Source of the DNA: Asterias rubens | Lineage: Eukaryota; Echinodermata; Asteroidea; Forcipulatida; Asteriidae | NCBI RefSeq assembly: GCF_902459465.1 | Contig: NC_047062.1 | Location: 16,251,994 to 16,315,993 of the forward strand | Reading direction: 5' to 3' | Length of the DNA: 64,000 nucleotides | Part shown: in pieces, positions 1 through 11,900 of the stretch | How the letters are laid out: every line of letters begins with the position of its first letter | Position numbering within the stretch: the stretch's first letter is position 1 | Notes under the pieces: generated by a model | Told to the model about the DNA's origin: nothing | What the model saw: the letters and a program-made list of their open reading frames with translations, nothing else | Database searches by the model: none | Translations under genes and position numbers: made by a program

Positions 1-73
1 AAACTAAAATGAACAATGTGGAAATTGAAGCAAAATGTAAGACTTTAAAGTTGACTCTGCAGACCATGGAGTA
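1..73 (+). CDS. Possible 3' end of an upstream gene (partial)
   Basis: The first 73 bases are open in the frame that includes an ATG at 9. They read as a lysine-rich helical stretch ending LQTME, followed by TAA at 71-73. The same bases could instead be an internal exon ending at 70, because GTAAGT at 71 is a perfect donor that would overlap the stop. An AATAAA at about 1052 would suit a long 3' UTR if the stop is used. I cannot name the protein; too little of it is visible. Confidence 0.3.
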
Positions 74-700
74 AGTATTGCTCCATGCTGCAGACATTCT
101 GGTGAGAGGATTGTGCAGCTTTTGGATCCAAATCAGTAAAGTCTGGAAAGCTTTCTTTGTCAATTGTTAAATGATTTTACCTTGAGTTGTACCCAACCAC
201 TGGTCTCGTTATAACAGATAACCAACTCATTGTCTAGAATTCTTTCCACTATACTGAAGGAAAAAAACATCCTGGCACCAACCATATACCACAGCATATG
301 TTTTCCACAGTGCTCTCTGCATTAACTAACCCTAATAAGCCATTTTGAGGTAGTGGACACAATATACTGTGACACTATTTGGTTTGGGTAAATTTGTCTG
401 TAGACACCCAAACCAGACGGTGCACTCATATAGTGTCCACAATACCTCAAAAAGGCTAATGCAAATGGCTCCCAAGTGGTTTGTCAGGTGCACTGTGAGG
501 TCTAATTCTGTCTACAAATCAATTTTGGCATGAGGTATCAGAAATGACGCTTAAGTTGCACATTTAAAGCACAATAGTTTTCAACACAGAATCTCTTTAT
601 GAAAAGCAGTTTGACAAATATCTTTATCATCGATATTTAACACCAATTGAATATTTATGAAGTTAAATATTCATAAAGTTTTTCAGAGATTGAACCATCA

Positions 701-872
701 GGGCCCAATTTCATAAAGCTGTTTAGCAGAAAATACTGCTTGAATAATTTCTTTGCTAAGCAAAAACTGAGTGGGCACCAGTCACAACAATGTAAACCTG
801 ATGTAATTTAGGCTGGTAACTTGTCTTTGCTTAGCAAGTTATTGTGCTAACAGGCTTTATGAAGTTGGGCCC
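701..872. repeat. MITE with GGGCCCAATTTCATA ends
   Basis: The left end begins GGGCCCAATTTCATAAAGC and the right end is its near-perfect inverted complement, closing in GGGCCC. The interior is rich in TTTGCTTAGCA-type motifs. Related ends recur at about 7517, 13031-13272, 21316, 42480-42690, 49079 and 62911, so this is a dispersed non-autonomous DNA element. Confidence 0.75.
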
Positions 873-2114
873 AGATGTGTGACTGTACCATCCACATTAT
901 GCTGCACTTTTGTTGTGAAGTTTTAAACTATTTTTGTGTAGGAACTGTACTTTCTAATGATGTTCTTTTCTGGTTTATTTAACAACCTTATTTAAAAGTT
1001 CTCAGTGCAGGTTAAAAACTTGCATGACCTGATGATATGGATGCCTTGTACAATAAAGATATCCGTCATGAATTTATAAAATGTTGTGTTAGGTGGAGGT
1101 TTATTCTTTGTGTCAGACCAGTGATTTCACTGGAATTTTTTATGATTTCAGAATTTTAAACAACAAATCATTTGCCTTGAAACTGTGTCTAGAAAGACCT
1201 AAATTGTCCAAAGGAATGTTTTCATTGGCCCTTATGGACATGATAGGGTTTTCACTAACTTTGGACTACGCCCCAATTTTATAAATTTATATAGGAAGCA
1301 CAAAAAGATGATGCTGCTATGGTTGAATTATTCAACCAGATATATTGGCACTCAATATTCACTTTTCTCAGTCCTATCCTTTATGCTTTGCAGAATTTCA
1401 TAGACCCTAAAAATTGGTCCTAGGTATAGGACTGGCTCGGACGGTTGGAAAAACTACACATGTAGGGGTGTTTTGACCATTGACCTAGAGAGGGAATTAC
1501 TTGTCGAGCACTGGACTCACCATATTTAATTGAGCAGAGGATTAAAGTTCAAGAGTCAATGAATAATTACTGTAAAAAGCTGTGAGACTTCTGGGTATTT
1601 TTTGTGTAGTTTTTTAAAATATTAATCATGTTGTACTGATGCTATGGGAGTTTGTTTACCCCTGCCCTACAAGTGCCATTGATTACTGTTCAAGTTGTAT
1701 ACGCTTTGATAATTTCGATGTTGACAAAACTGGTTTTCCATGAATTTTACACCCTCATCATAATTTACACTCCGGCCAGACAATTTTTTATTTTTGGATT
1801 TAAAATAGGCGTCGAATAAGGGCAGGCCGTATAACCAGTTGAAGTTCTTGTATGTGGGCGAACATGATAGAAAATGTACAACAATACCCTTGTCCGCGTG
1901 ATGGGACGCGGGGCGTGTCTCTGGGGATAGTGTGCCCCGCCCTCAGAAAAAATTGCAGCTTTATATATTGTTTCTGCATATTGTCCATCGTCTGCCTCCG
2001 TCCTCTATATATATAGGCCTACATCTTATGCCTATATATGTCTAATAAAACGATAACAAATGTGGGGGAATGTTGTGGGATGGACGACGGAGTCGGAGTA
2101 AAGGCCTACGACAC

Positions 2115-2384
2115 TAGTTGCGATAACGTAACCCTCCTGCCGACGCGTCGGCAGCAGGGTTACGTTCAGGGACTTTTCGTTTTCGACGACGGATGGTTCT
2201 GCGACGGTTGTTCAGCTAAACGTTGTCGTTTTTCAGCACAACGAAGATTCATCCCAAAAGTACTGTCGTAGAAATTGAGGGACGACCGTCCTCAAAGCCG
2301 ACGCATGCGCAGATGACGCCAAATGTCATCTTTACTGTCGCAGAACCATCCGTCGTCAAAAACGAAAAGTCCCTATCGCAACTA
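2115..2384. repeat. Inverted-repeat element TAGTTGCGATA, with inner palindrome
   Basis: The element starts TAGTTGCGATA and ends in the inverted complement. The arms extend about 50 bp and share AGGGACTTTTCGTTTT and GACGACGGATGGTTCTGCGAC-type sequence. The left arm is interrupted at 2126-2165 by a 40 bp near-perfect palindrome centred on GACGCGTC, with one mismatched pair. The right arm lacks that insert, so the palindrome is either an insertion or an expanded hairpin. Relatives lie at 18321-18381 and 31974-32049. Confidence 0.65.
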
Positions 2385-2923
2385 CTACGACACAAACTTT
2401 TTAAGTTATTTGTTTGTTTACGTTGGGATCTGGAAAGACTTTTTTGTGTTTTTTTTGCGGATGCTTCTTGAGGACTTTTTTGTTTTGTTTATTTGTTTAG
2501 GCCTACTCTACTTATTTTTTTGTACTTTTATGGGAACCACCCCCCCCCCCCTCCAAAAAATAAATAAAAAATTGTTCACCCCCTTGCTTGTGCCCCCCCC
2601 CCCCCTTAAATTTTACTAAGGTTGTCACTTTTCAGAGCTATCGAAGTGTCATCTCTTCATCATCGCGCATCATGTGGATTGCGTTGTTCCTAGGAGATTT
2701 CATTGGTACTCTTCACAAAACGCTTGAATAACGGGTGGTTATTGATGGGCACCAGCGTGGACGATTTCACACAGCGGCGGTTGCAGTCATAAACACGATC
2801 CATGCACTGAGCCAAGTTCCAAATAATCATATTAATTGTACGTACAATTTGATTGCAATTGTCGTGTTATCCAAGTATGTCTGTCTTATCAACATACACT
2901 GTGCATTCCTCATAAAAGAAGCT

Positions 2924-5900
2924 ATGGCTAAAACGGTGCTTGTGACCGAAGAGGTGTGTATTTTCTTTCTAACCTTTCGTTTCGATCAGTCAGGAAAGTT
3001 TGTTTCGTTCGTGTTTTATGTTGTTCTTGTTTGTTTGTTGTGTGCATAAAGAAAGTGTGTGCGGTCTTGGCATTGCCGTTTTGTCTAAAATGTATCGTCA
3101 TTTTTCGAATCCAAGGTACTAACTCCAAGCACTGGAAAGTGGTATTGGAAAGAAGATTCAAATTCACTGGAGTTCCAATCAAGGTTAGTGTGAATTGTTT
3201 ATAAAGCAATATTTCTTTTTGTGAAGCAAGGTGGTTTCGTAGTGTAGTGGTTATCACGTCTGCTTTACACGCAGAAGGTCCCCGGTTCGAGCCCGGGCGA
3301 AGCCAAGATTTTTTATATGGCGTGTTAATTTTTTTTCCCCCAGTCATGACATGTATAACTCACAAAAAGTTTACTTATTGTTAATGAATGGATCTTTTTT
3401 TAAACTTAGATTTAACATTTTTGTTTGTTCAATCAATATAAAAGTAAAGTAATGGGATGTCTATTTCTACCTCCATGGCTCCACCAGCAATCTAGTGGAC
3501 TGAGTTTGACCATAGAGTATGGTTTGACTTGTCTTGTTATGAACTTTTTGTCAAAGACCAGCCTTCTCACTTGCTGTATCTCAACATATGCATAAAATAA
3601 CAAACCTGTGAAAATTTGAGCTCAATCGGTCATCAAAGTTGCAAGATAATAATGAAAGAAAAAACACCCATGTCACAGGAAGTTGTGTGCTTTCAGATGC
3701 TTGATTTCGAGACCTCAAATTCAAAATCTGAGGTCTTGAAATCAAATTCGTGGAAAATTACTTCTTTCTCATAAACTACTTCTTTCTCACAAACTACTCC
3801 ACTTCAGAGGGAGCCGTTTCTCACAATGTTTTATACCACCAACCTCATCCCTTTACTCGTTACCAAGTAGGGGGGGGGAGGGGGGGCGCCTAAAGTTTTA
3901 GGCTAATAATTATTTTGAGTAGTGTCCACTGCCTTTAAAGTTTTACTCATTAGACTAAAATTAAGCCGAGATTTGTGTATCCTTACCAATCCTAAACAGT
4001 ACAGTTTTTTTGTAAAAGTTAAATGTAGCATTTTTTGTAATCCCTTCAACTTCAAGTTCTTCTTAACGATGGGAATTTATTTGCACTGCACGGAAAAATG
4101 TACAACTTAAAATGTATGATTAAATAAATTGGTTGAAACCCTTACATTTTATCATTTTAATTCTACATTCATCCAGTAGTTATCGCACACCGATGCCCAA
4201 CAGGTGAAAGATCATATTCAGTCATGTCTTTTTGTTTTACATTTTTTTCACAATTGTCATCACATTCCATGATTCCTGCATATTTTCACACTCCATTTCA
4301 TTTGATGCAGTGACTAATGCTAGCATACATAGCACTTGTTTAACTGCACAAAGAGTTTTGGTGGGCTCATTATTATTGCCCAATTAATTTAAAAATCGCC
4401 CAATAACTCTGTCATAATTTCATTTCATTTTCATCATTTCATCTCATTCTTCATCAATATGACCACAAATGCAGAGATACCATCAGATGAACATTATTTT
4501 TAGAATTTGTCAGTTTGTATTAATTAAATTGAAAAACAAACTTCCTATGTACACATATGTACATGAACATTTAATTTTCACTCAAATTCTATGATCTAAC
4601 AACCATTAATATGAATCACTTTTTTGTGCAGATATCATCAAGATAAATCAATCTCTTATTTTGTCACATTCATATTGTCAACAGGGTAACTTTTTTTAAA
4701 TGGAGGCTCAATAAGTTACCACACAATTTCTTCTTCACAGTTAACTGAGTAGAGAAGTTTTGGTAATTATTTTGGTCTAGGTTTTAACCTTCTTCCCAAA
4801 TTAGAGAGTCTTTTAAACCAAAAACATCAATCTATTGTGACTACCTGCGAGGGTAGAGGTTTATACTGTGAATGAAAAGCTTTCGGAGCGCCACGGCAGC
4901 TCGGGCTGTATACTCCCTAATGGGAGCTGAGAAAGATAAAAGGGATGTTTATTGGCCCAATGACCAGGGGACTAATGTAAAGCGCATTGATACGGTTTAT
5001 TGTGAAATGCGCTATATAAGAATTTGTTATTGTTATTATGATAAAACAATTCTGTTGGTGTTCCTTATTTTGTTTATCAGTCAAAAATATCATCACACTT
5101 ACAAATATCATTATCAATCTTGTTGACTAGTTCTCATTTATTATTATTTCATTTTGAATTTTTCCAGTGCAGTTATTATGCAGTGTTTGTCCTTATTTGT
5201 AAACTTGCACCTCAAGTACACAATTCAAAATTCTTCTTCCATAGTTCCTAAACTCAATCAGTAAGATTGATATTTTTTATTCACTCAATTCTAATCTTTG
5301 CTCTCAATCACGGCACGAGTGTCAAGTCTGACAGACATGGCGTGTTTGAATGTTAACTATTGTCATTATTATCACTATTAAAAAATAGATAGTGGCCTGA
5401 CGTTTTCTCCTACTATTGTCTTTTTAGGGTCGAAACGTCAGGCCACTAACTACTATTTGCATTTATACCATAGGTCCATAGGTTTGCAACAGCTAACTAT
5501 TTTCTTATTGGTAAACCAATGAACAGATGTATCAACATCAACGCCATAAGAAGCATTCTTGCAAACCGCAATTTATGATATATAATTTCTCAATTTTTAT
5601 TTATTTTTTTATTTTTGTAAAGTGCTAATCCATCAAATGATCAGAAGGATAAGAAAGGACACAGAAAGAAGAACATCACGTTCAATGACAACCCAGGAAA
5701 GAAAGACAGGTAATTGTTTAATGTTTTTGTATTAATAACATTTCATATTTGTTCAACCCAATATGATTTCAAGTTTACCCAGTCAGTTTCCCATGTGGTC
5801 CATTACTTGATTATGTTTGCTTAGAATTTTTGGCAAATTATTTTAAAATTGGACCTTAAAAGCTTTTTAATAATACCTTTTTTAAGAAGCGAGTTTGATG

Positions 5901-8900
5901 GTGATTGATCAATGTGGTTCAATTTGTTGTTGTTATTATCTTATTGTTTGTTTACATTTCCATTCAAGCCTTTATATTAAAAGTGACTTGACCTTTTCTA
6001 GAAAAGCTTTCATTGAAACAGCTGTACTTAAATCATTTTAACACTTTTCAGAGCCCAGTCAGTACGTTATGATGTGGACAGAGGACAAGGGTTAGCCTCC
6101 AAAGGAGCCAGGCAGGGGGGACTAACATCAAAGTCGGCTCGATCAAAAGCTACCAAAGAAACAACCGTCACTCTTCAAAGAGTCAAATGTAAGTCAGCGT
6201 TATATTTCTGTCTCATCCAATAGGCCCCATGCATGTTTCAATAGCCCACAGGCCTGATACTTCACGGAGGCCCCTGCCTTGGTAATTGCCTTGGTGCCCT
6301 TGAAATGCTCAATTAGAAGTTTACGATTTCCCCATAGGGTGCCCTTCACCAAAGAAAAAATGCCTCTGTGCCCTTGCCCTTTCAACAACGAAGCATACAC
6401 AGGCCTGAGCCCCCTCACTGAAGTCAAATGAAGACCTCTTTGGCTGAGAGGTATGCATGGTGGTGCATACATGCGTAGCTCTCCTTTCTATTGTTTGACC
6501 TTAGCATGCAATGGCGACATATATAAGGGGTCTATTTAAATTTTGCACTCAATTTTACAAAGCACTAAGATTCCTTTTTTTATGATGAGTTTTCAGTATT
6601 ACCACAGTGATTTGTATTGTGACATCACACTTTGCTAAGCAATTAAAATCGTTTGGCAGTTTAGATTGTTCTTGACAAAAGCACAAGTTAAAATTGACAA
6701 GAGTATTTGTTATAATATGCCCTTAAATGTATGCCATTTGCAATTTGCAATTTGGCAGCAATGTTATTTTAATACTTTTAATGCTTTTTATAATCTCTTT
6801 ATTTTCTGCAGCTGTTGTCCTGTCCTTACTGATTGAAGTCAATGTCCAAACACATTCATTTGAGATGTGTCTCTATGAGTAAGTATACTGTTCCTTTGAA
6901 TACATGTATCTGCACAAGTATCACTTCTTATTCATGTATTTCTCCAATATACAACTTTTTTGTGAACTCAATCCCAATTTTGATGCAATGACTTGTCAAA
7001 TTACTCTGAATAGCTATTAATTGTAGGCATTTATTGTGTTCTTATCATTGAAATAAATAAACTCTACCCTCTCAGGTGCCCATATACTCTTGGGTGATGA
7101 GTTTAAAGTAATAAGTGCCCTTGCCCAAGAACACAAGTATCATGACCTGGATTTGAACCCACACTCACTCGTCACTAGGCTACTTGACTTGCAAACAACA
7201 CTCTTTAACACGCTACACCCAAATCTAGTCATGGTTTTTGTATCTAAAAAAGCTTCTATTTTTTCATGAGAATCCATTTTCTAATCTGTGTTTTTATTTC
7301 AGATTGGATCAGTTTGATGAGTTTCTTCTCGGTCTTCTCAACTATTTCTCATCATTTTTTGAGCAAATTGTTTTGGAGAGTAAACCAAAGACGATGACAA
7401 CGTAAGTTCATGTTTGTTTGTTTGCTTGTTTGTTTGTTTGTTTGTTTGTTTTTCCCATTGATTCATATTGCCATGATTAAGCTTGGCTAGGTACTTCATG
7501 ACACTATAAAACCAAGACCATGGCCCAATTTCATAGAGCTGCTAAAGCTGTGTTGCGACCCCCTGATGTATTATACTAATCCCAGTCCTAACCTTAACTC
7601 TAACCCCCTAACCCTAACTCTAGTCAGAACTAAGGGTTGTCGGAACATGAGGGTATCAGAACATAGAGCAGTCACTCTCTGATCGTTTTCAGGAGAGGGC
7701 ATTTTTTTCCTGAATGATCAGAGAGATCGGAGCATAATAAAGTTAAGCCCGGTTCATACTTTGTGCTAACACGAAAGGCGATACAAATTTTGACATCACA
7801 AATTCGCAACAAAAATTTTGCAACAGTTGACTAGTGCTCAGTGAAACATTCACTGCAGAAACAGTCCAGTGACGTCAAAATTTGCTTTGCATTCGCAAGA
7901 AGTATGAACCGGGCGTTACTTTGGTACTCAAGCTGCACTTTTCAACATAATGAGATATTTCTATGGTGCTGACAAACATTTTGTATCCTTTGACAATATT
8001 TCTGTAGTGAACCGAGCCAGGCAGAGAAGAAAGCAATGGCAGAGATTACATCTCGCATGGAGGCAGCTCAGCATAAATTAGCCAAGAGTTACTGCGTTCT
8101 CATCTTGGGCCTAGGATTACCAGATCATCATCACATGGGATGTGGAAGGTTCGTCTCTTTACTAGTGTGAAATTAAACTTAAAAATAGTTGTGTTAGTCT
8201 GATAGATAAACAAGGGAGGTAGTGGTATCACTTTTAAAAAGACTTACTTACTACATTAAAAAAAAAGTGAGCTTTAGTAGCAAATACTTCATCTGTTGCT
8301 ACCAAAGCTCATGCACTTTTTTTATGTAACTAGTTAGCCTTTAAGTGCTAAAACTACCTTCCTTACGTGTGGTACTGACAGTTGCAGGGAATATGCTGTT
8401 GCATTGTGTTGATGAAGAAGGATGTCTTTCTTGCTTTTCTTCTCACCGTTGATTTCTTGGCTAGTACAGTGATGAAAAGATTTGCTTTTTAGAGAGTCAT
8501 TGGCGTTACAATTAGCATAAATGAAATTAAATTTGGTTCAATTCAATTTTAGGTGTATATTTATCAAATTTCTGTTATTGTCACCAAATATTTTCTAACT
8601 GAAGCAACTTAAACTCGGCCTCAACTGTTGTAACTTGTGACTATCTGTTGTCTTATTCCAAATTACATTGGAACTCCACAGTTAGGATTTTGAAACAAAG
8701 TTGATCTTAAGAATTGAGAATGCAAATAACCAAGGCAGTGATTCGTCGAGGTGGAAATGGAGACATTACCTATAAAGCTTTTCAAACCATTGTTTTTCAT
8801 TTTTTGAACAGTGAGAGAGTGTCATCAACTTACAAAGACAGAGATATTTATGAGGTAATGTATGTTTTATTGATAACAGATAACAACATTATCTTTATAA

Positions 8901-11900
8901 TACTGTCAGTGTGAAAGAAGGAGACTGAAAGAAATCAGCCCAGGCTAAAACTACAAGAAATAAGCTTAGACCAAACTGCAGATTAGGAATATGACCAACA
9001 GGGGGATGAAGATCAATTTCAGAGGCATTCTATAATAACCAACAGAAGTGTAGAATCTAGTTCTACGTTGCCTTTTTTCCATCTTAATTTTTATGTACTT
9101 TTATTTTACATAATTTGCAGACACTGTACAGATTTTGTGTCCATTTGGTTTGGATTGTGTTTCGCCGCAAAGATTATGAGCTCATTAACAAAGAGATGGG
9201 AAGGTGAGTTTTCTTTTATTTGGCCTTTGACTTTCTACTAGCGTTAAAATATCAGACCAGGAGATATTTTTTACATTTATACCACCTATCATTTGGGTTG
9301 GAAAGCAGTTTCAATTTTAATAGTTTATTATTTTCTTCTTTTGTTTAATTCGTTCAAAAATGTCTGCCATGCATCATTGAGCAGTGTCTCATCCACAAAA
9401 ACTAACAAGAGTAGGTGATTTTTCTTGAAGACACTCAGAACATACAGATTGAAGTGTTTATAGTTAGTTGAACACCATCGGTTTAATTAGAGCTACAACA
9501 CTGCTCAATGATCAGCAGAGTGTGGGTTCGAATCCCCAGCCGTGACACTTGTGTCCCTAAGCAAGACACTTTACCATTGCTTGGTCCTTCGGATGGGACG
9601 TAAAGCTGTTGGTCCCATGTGTTGTGTAAGGCATGTAAAAGATCCCAGTGCACTTATCGAAAAGAGAAGGGGTTCGCCCCGGTGTTCCTGGTTGTGGCTG
9701 CTTAATGCGCCGTAGCACCTTGTAAACCCTTATAAGTGCTACATAATTGGGTCTCAGAATCCATCACTGCAATAACCTATCTTTCTGAAAGTATGCATAT
9801 ACTCAGCGCCTGGAGTACCTTGTTTGGTAGATACGTGCGCTATATAAGACTTCGATATTATTATTATTATTAACACAAAAGAGGGATTATTCCCAAAGTC
9901 GTGGTCCCTAGACCAGGGCGTTTGCGTGCACACCAATGTTCCCACCAGTGTTCAGATCTGTGTCAATGTGCATTTGTAATGAATAAAAAAAGATGGTGCT
10001 ATGGCTAGTGTTATTTTCCCAACCGACATCTAAATCTCACCCTCGGTGGTAACTAGGGAACAAAATTACAAAGCACCCCCTCTTTGTTTAATCATTGAAA
10101 ACATGTACAGTGTACAGTGTATATAGATCTGAATGATGGTTGTGTGTACCCACACGTACCATGGTCTTGAAACCAAGACTGGTGTCCCTGCAAACCTCTC
10201 AAAATGAAAATTGTTTAACCGCAATGTTTGACTTCAGAATGTTAAGATCAGACGTCTTCAACCCAGCTCTGCGCATCAAGAATGCCCCTGAGGAGGATGC
10301 GGATGCAAAGGATCGAGAGGAGCAGATGGACACTGACTTCCACAAGAAGAAACTCATCTCACCAGCCGAGTACAGGAGGAAGAAATTGTGAGTTTAAAGG
10401 GAGGGTATTTGGGTCGGTTTAAGGCCTCTTTTGGGGTCAATTTCACAAAGAGTTAGGACAAGTCCTAACTTAGAGCAAGTTCGAGTGTGCACAATGGTTA
10501 ACTAAAGGTTGACCATTTTGACTCGAACCCAGGCTGGTCGACCATTGGTTGACTACTGTGGTCGACCGTTTGGAACCAGCCTCAAGCTTATGGTTTTTCA
10601 CTGGTCCAAACAGCATGTTCCATTCTAACATGTGTTAAGCGCAGAGGGGAACCAGTGACACTTTAGTGAAAAGGCGGAAGGTTAACTAGACTACCAAACG
10701 AGTCGTTCGGGTGAGTACATCACTGCGCATGTGCGTTGCTAGTCTGTGGTCGACCACTGGTGGACTAAATGTGCGCACTCGAACTTGCTCTTAGTGTAGC
10801 AGCTTCCGTGGTGATCATTTTTGATTACTTGGGATGCAACAAGTCCTAGAAGATATTAAAAATGTATGGCTAGTCCTACGTTAAGACGAGTAACTCGTCC
10901 TGACTTAGGATAAGACTAGCCTTAACTCTTTGTGAAATCCACCCCTGGTTTCCCAATACTCAGCTCAGTTCTGGTGTGCATTCCTGCCTGTTGCTTATCT
11001 TCAAAACTCCGGCCTGGTTGTTGTTATTATACCAACCGTATTTTGGCTGTAATATCATATTACTATTATTTTTTGTTTCGTCCCCTTTGTTTTCATTTTC
11101 ATTCATTATTTTCTTGACCTGTTCTTGACAGTCTTTGACTTGAATATTAGTACTTGATGTGTTGTTTATTATTCTCCTTTTGTCAACATAATGAAACTAG
11201 ATGTTTATTGCTGTAATCACTCTTAAATTAAATGGCATTTAATTAAAGCATTTTGAGAAATATTTAAACTTCAAAGTTATGTTGTTATGTAAAAAATATA
11301 TGATGTTTTATGCCCCGAAACTTGAAACTTACTGTCAGTTAAGCTTCTTAGATTGTGTATTCCTATGAGGGATTGTTCCTACTGCGCGAACATATTCGCT
11401 CTGGATTTGTTTGTGATATATATCTCAAAAACATGATTGCCTCACGTTTTGAAATGTTATGTTGTTATGTAAAAAATATATGATGTTTTTTATGCCCCGA
11501 AACTTGAAACTTACTGTCAATTAAGCTTCTTAGATTGTGTATTCCTATGAGGGATTGTTCCTACTGCGCGAACATATTCGCTCTGGATTTGTTTGTGATA
11601 TATATCTCAAAAACATGATTGCCTCACGTTTTGAAATATTTGAAAATCAGTTTTATTATACATCCTACATTTATATAGGATTAAAACCAAAGGTATGCTT
11701 TGCCATTAAATGATCCCATTCTTCTCTGCAGTGCCAGTTTGTTATTTCTTCATTGAAATGAGGTCGTTCTATTTTGTAAAACCTTTGTAGTTGTGTTTTT
11801 TTACTTTTTATGTATTTCAGTTGTTCTGCATTCTGCTGATTTTGTTGTTGTATCTTTCTGTATTAAATATTTGTTGATTTATGTATTATTTGTAAAATTG

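Larger units (their letters stand above)
74..2923. other. Intergenic region upstream of PPP1R36
   Basis: I see no convincing exon here. The region holds a 172 bp inverted-repeat element (701-872), a possible poly(A) signal near 1052, a complex palindromic element (2115-2384) and C-rich tracts near 2540 and 2595. The PPP1R36 promoter should lie in the last few hundred bases before 2924, but I see no clear TATA box. Confidence 0.5.

Noticed and set aside
2928-3347. A 139-codon frame on the minus strand
   Set aside because: It runs antisense through PPP1R36 exons 1 and 2 and the tRNA gene, so it cannot be an independent gene.
7585-7625. CCCTAA-like telomeric repeats
   Set aside because: Only a few imperfect units of CTAACC are present, mixed with CTAACTC; too short and irregular to be a telomere relic.
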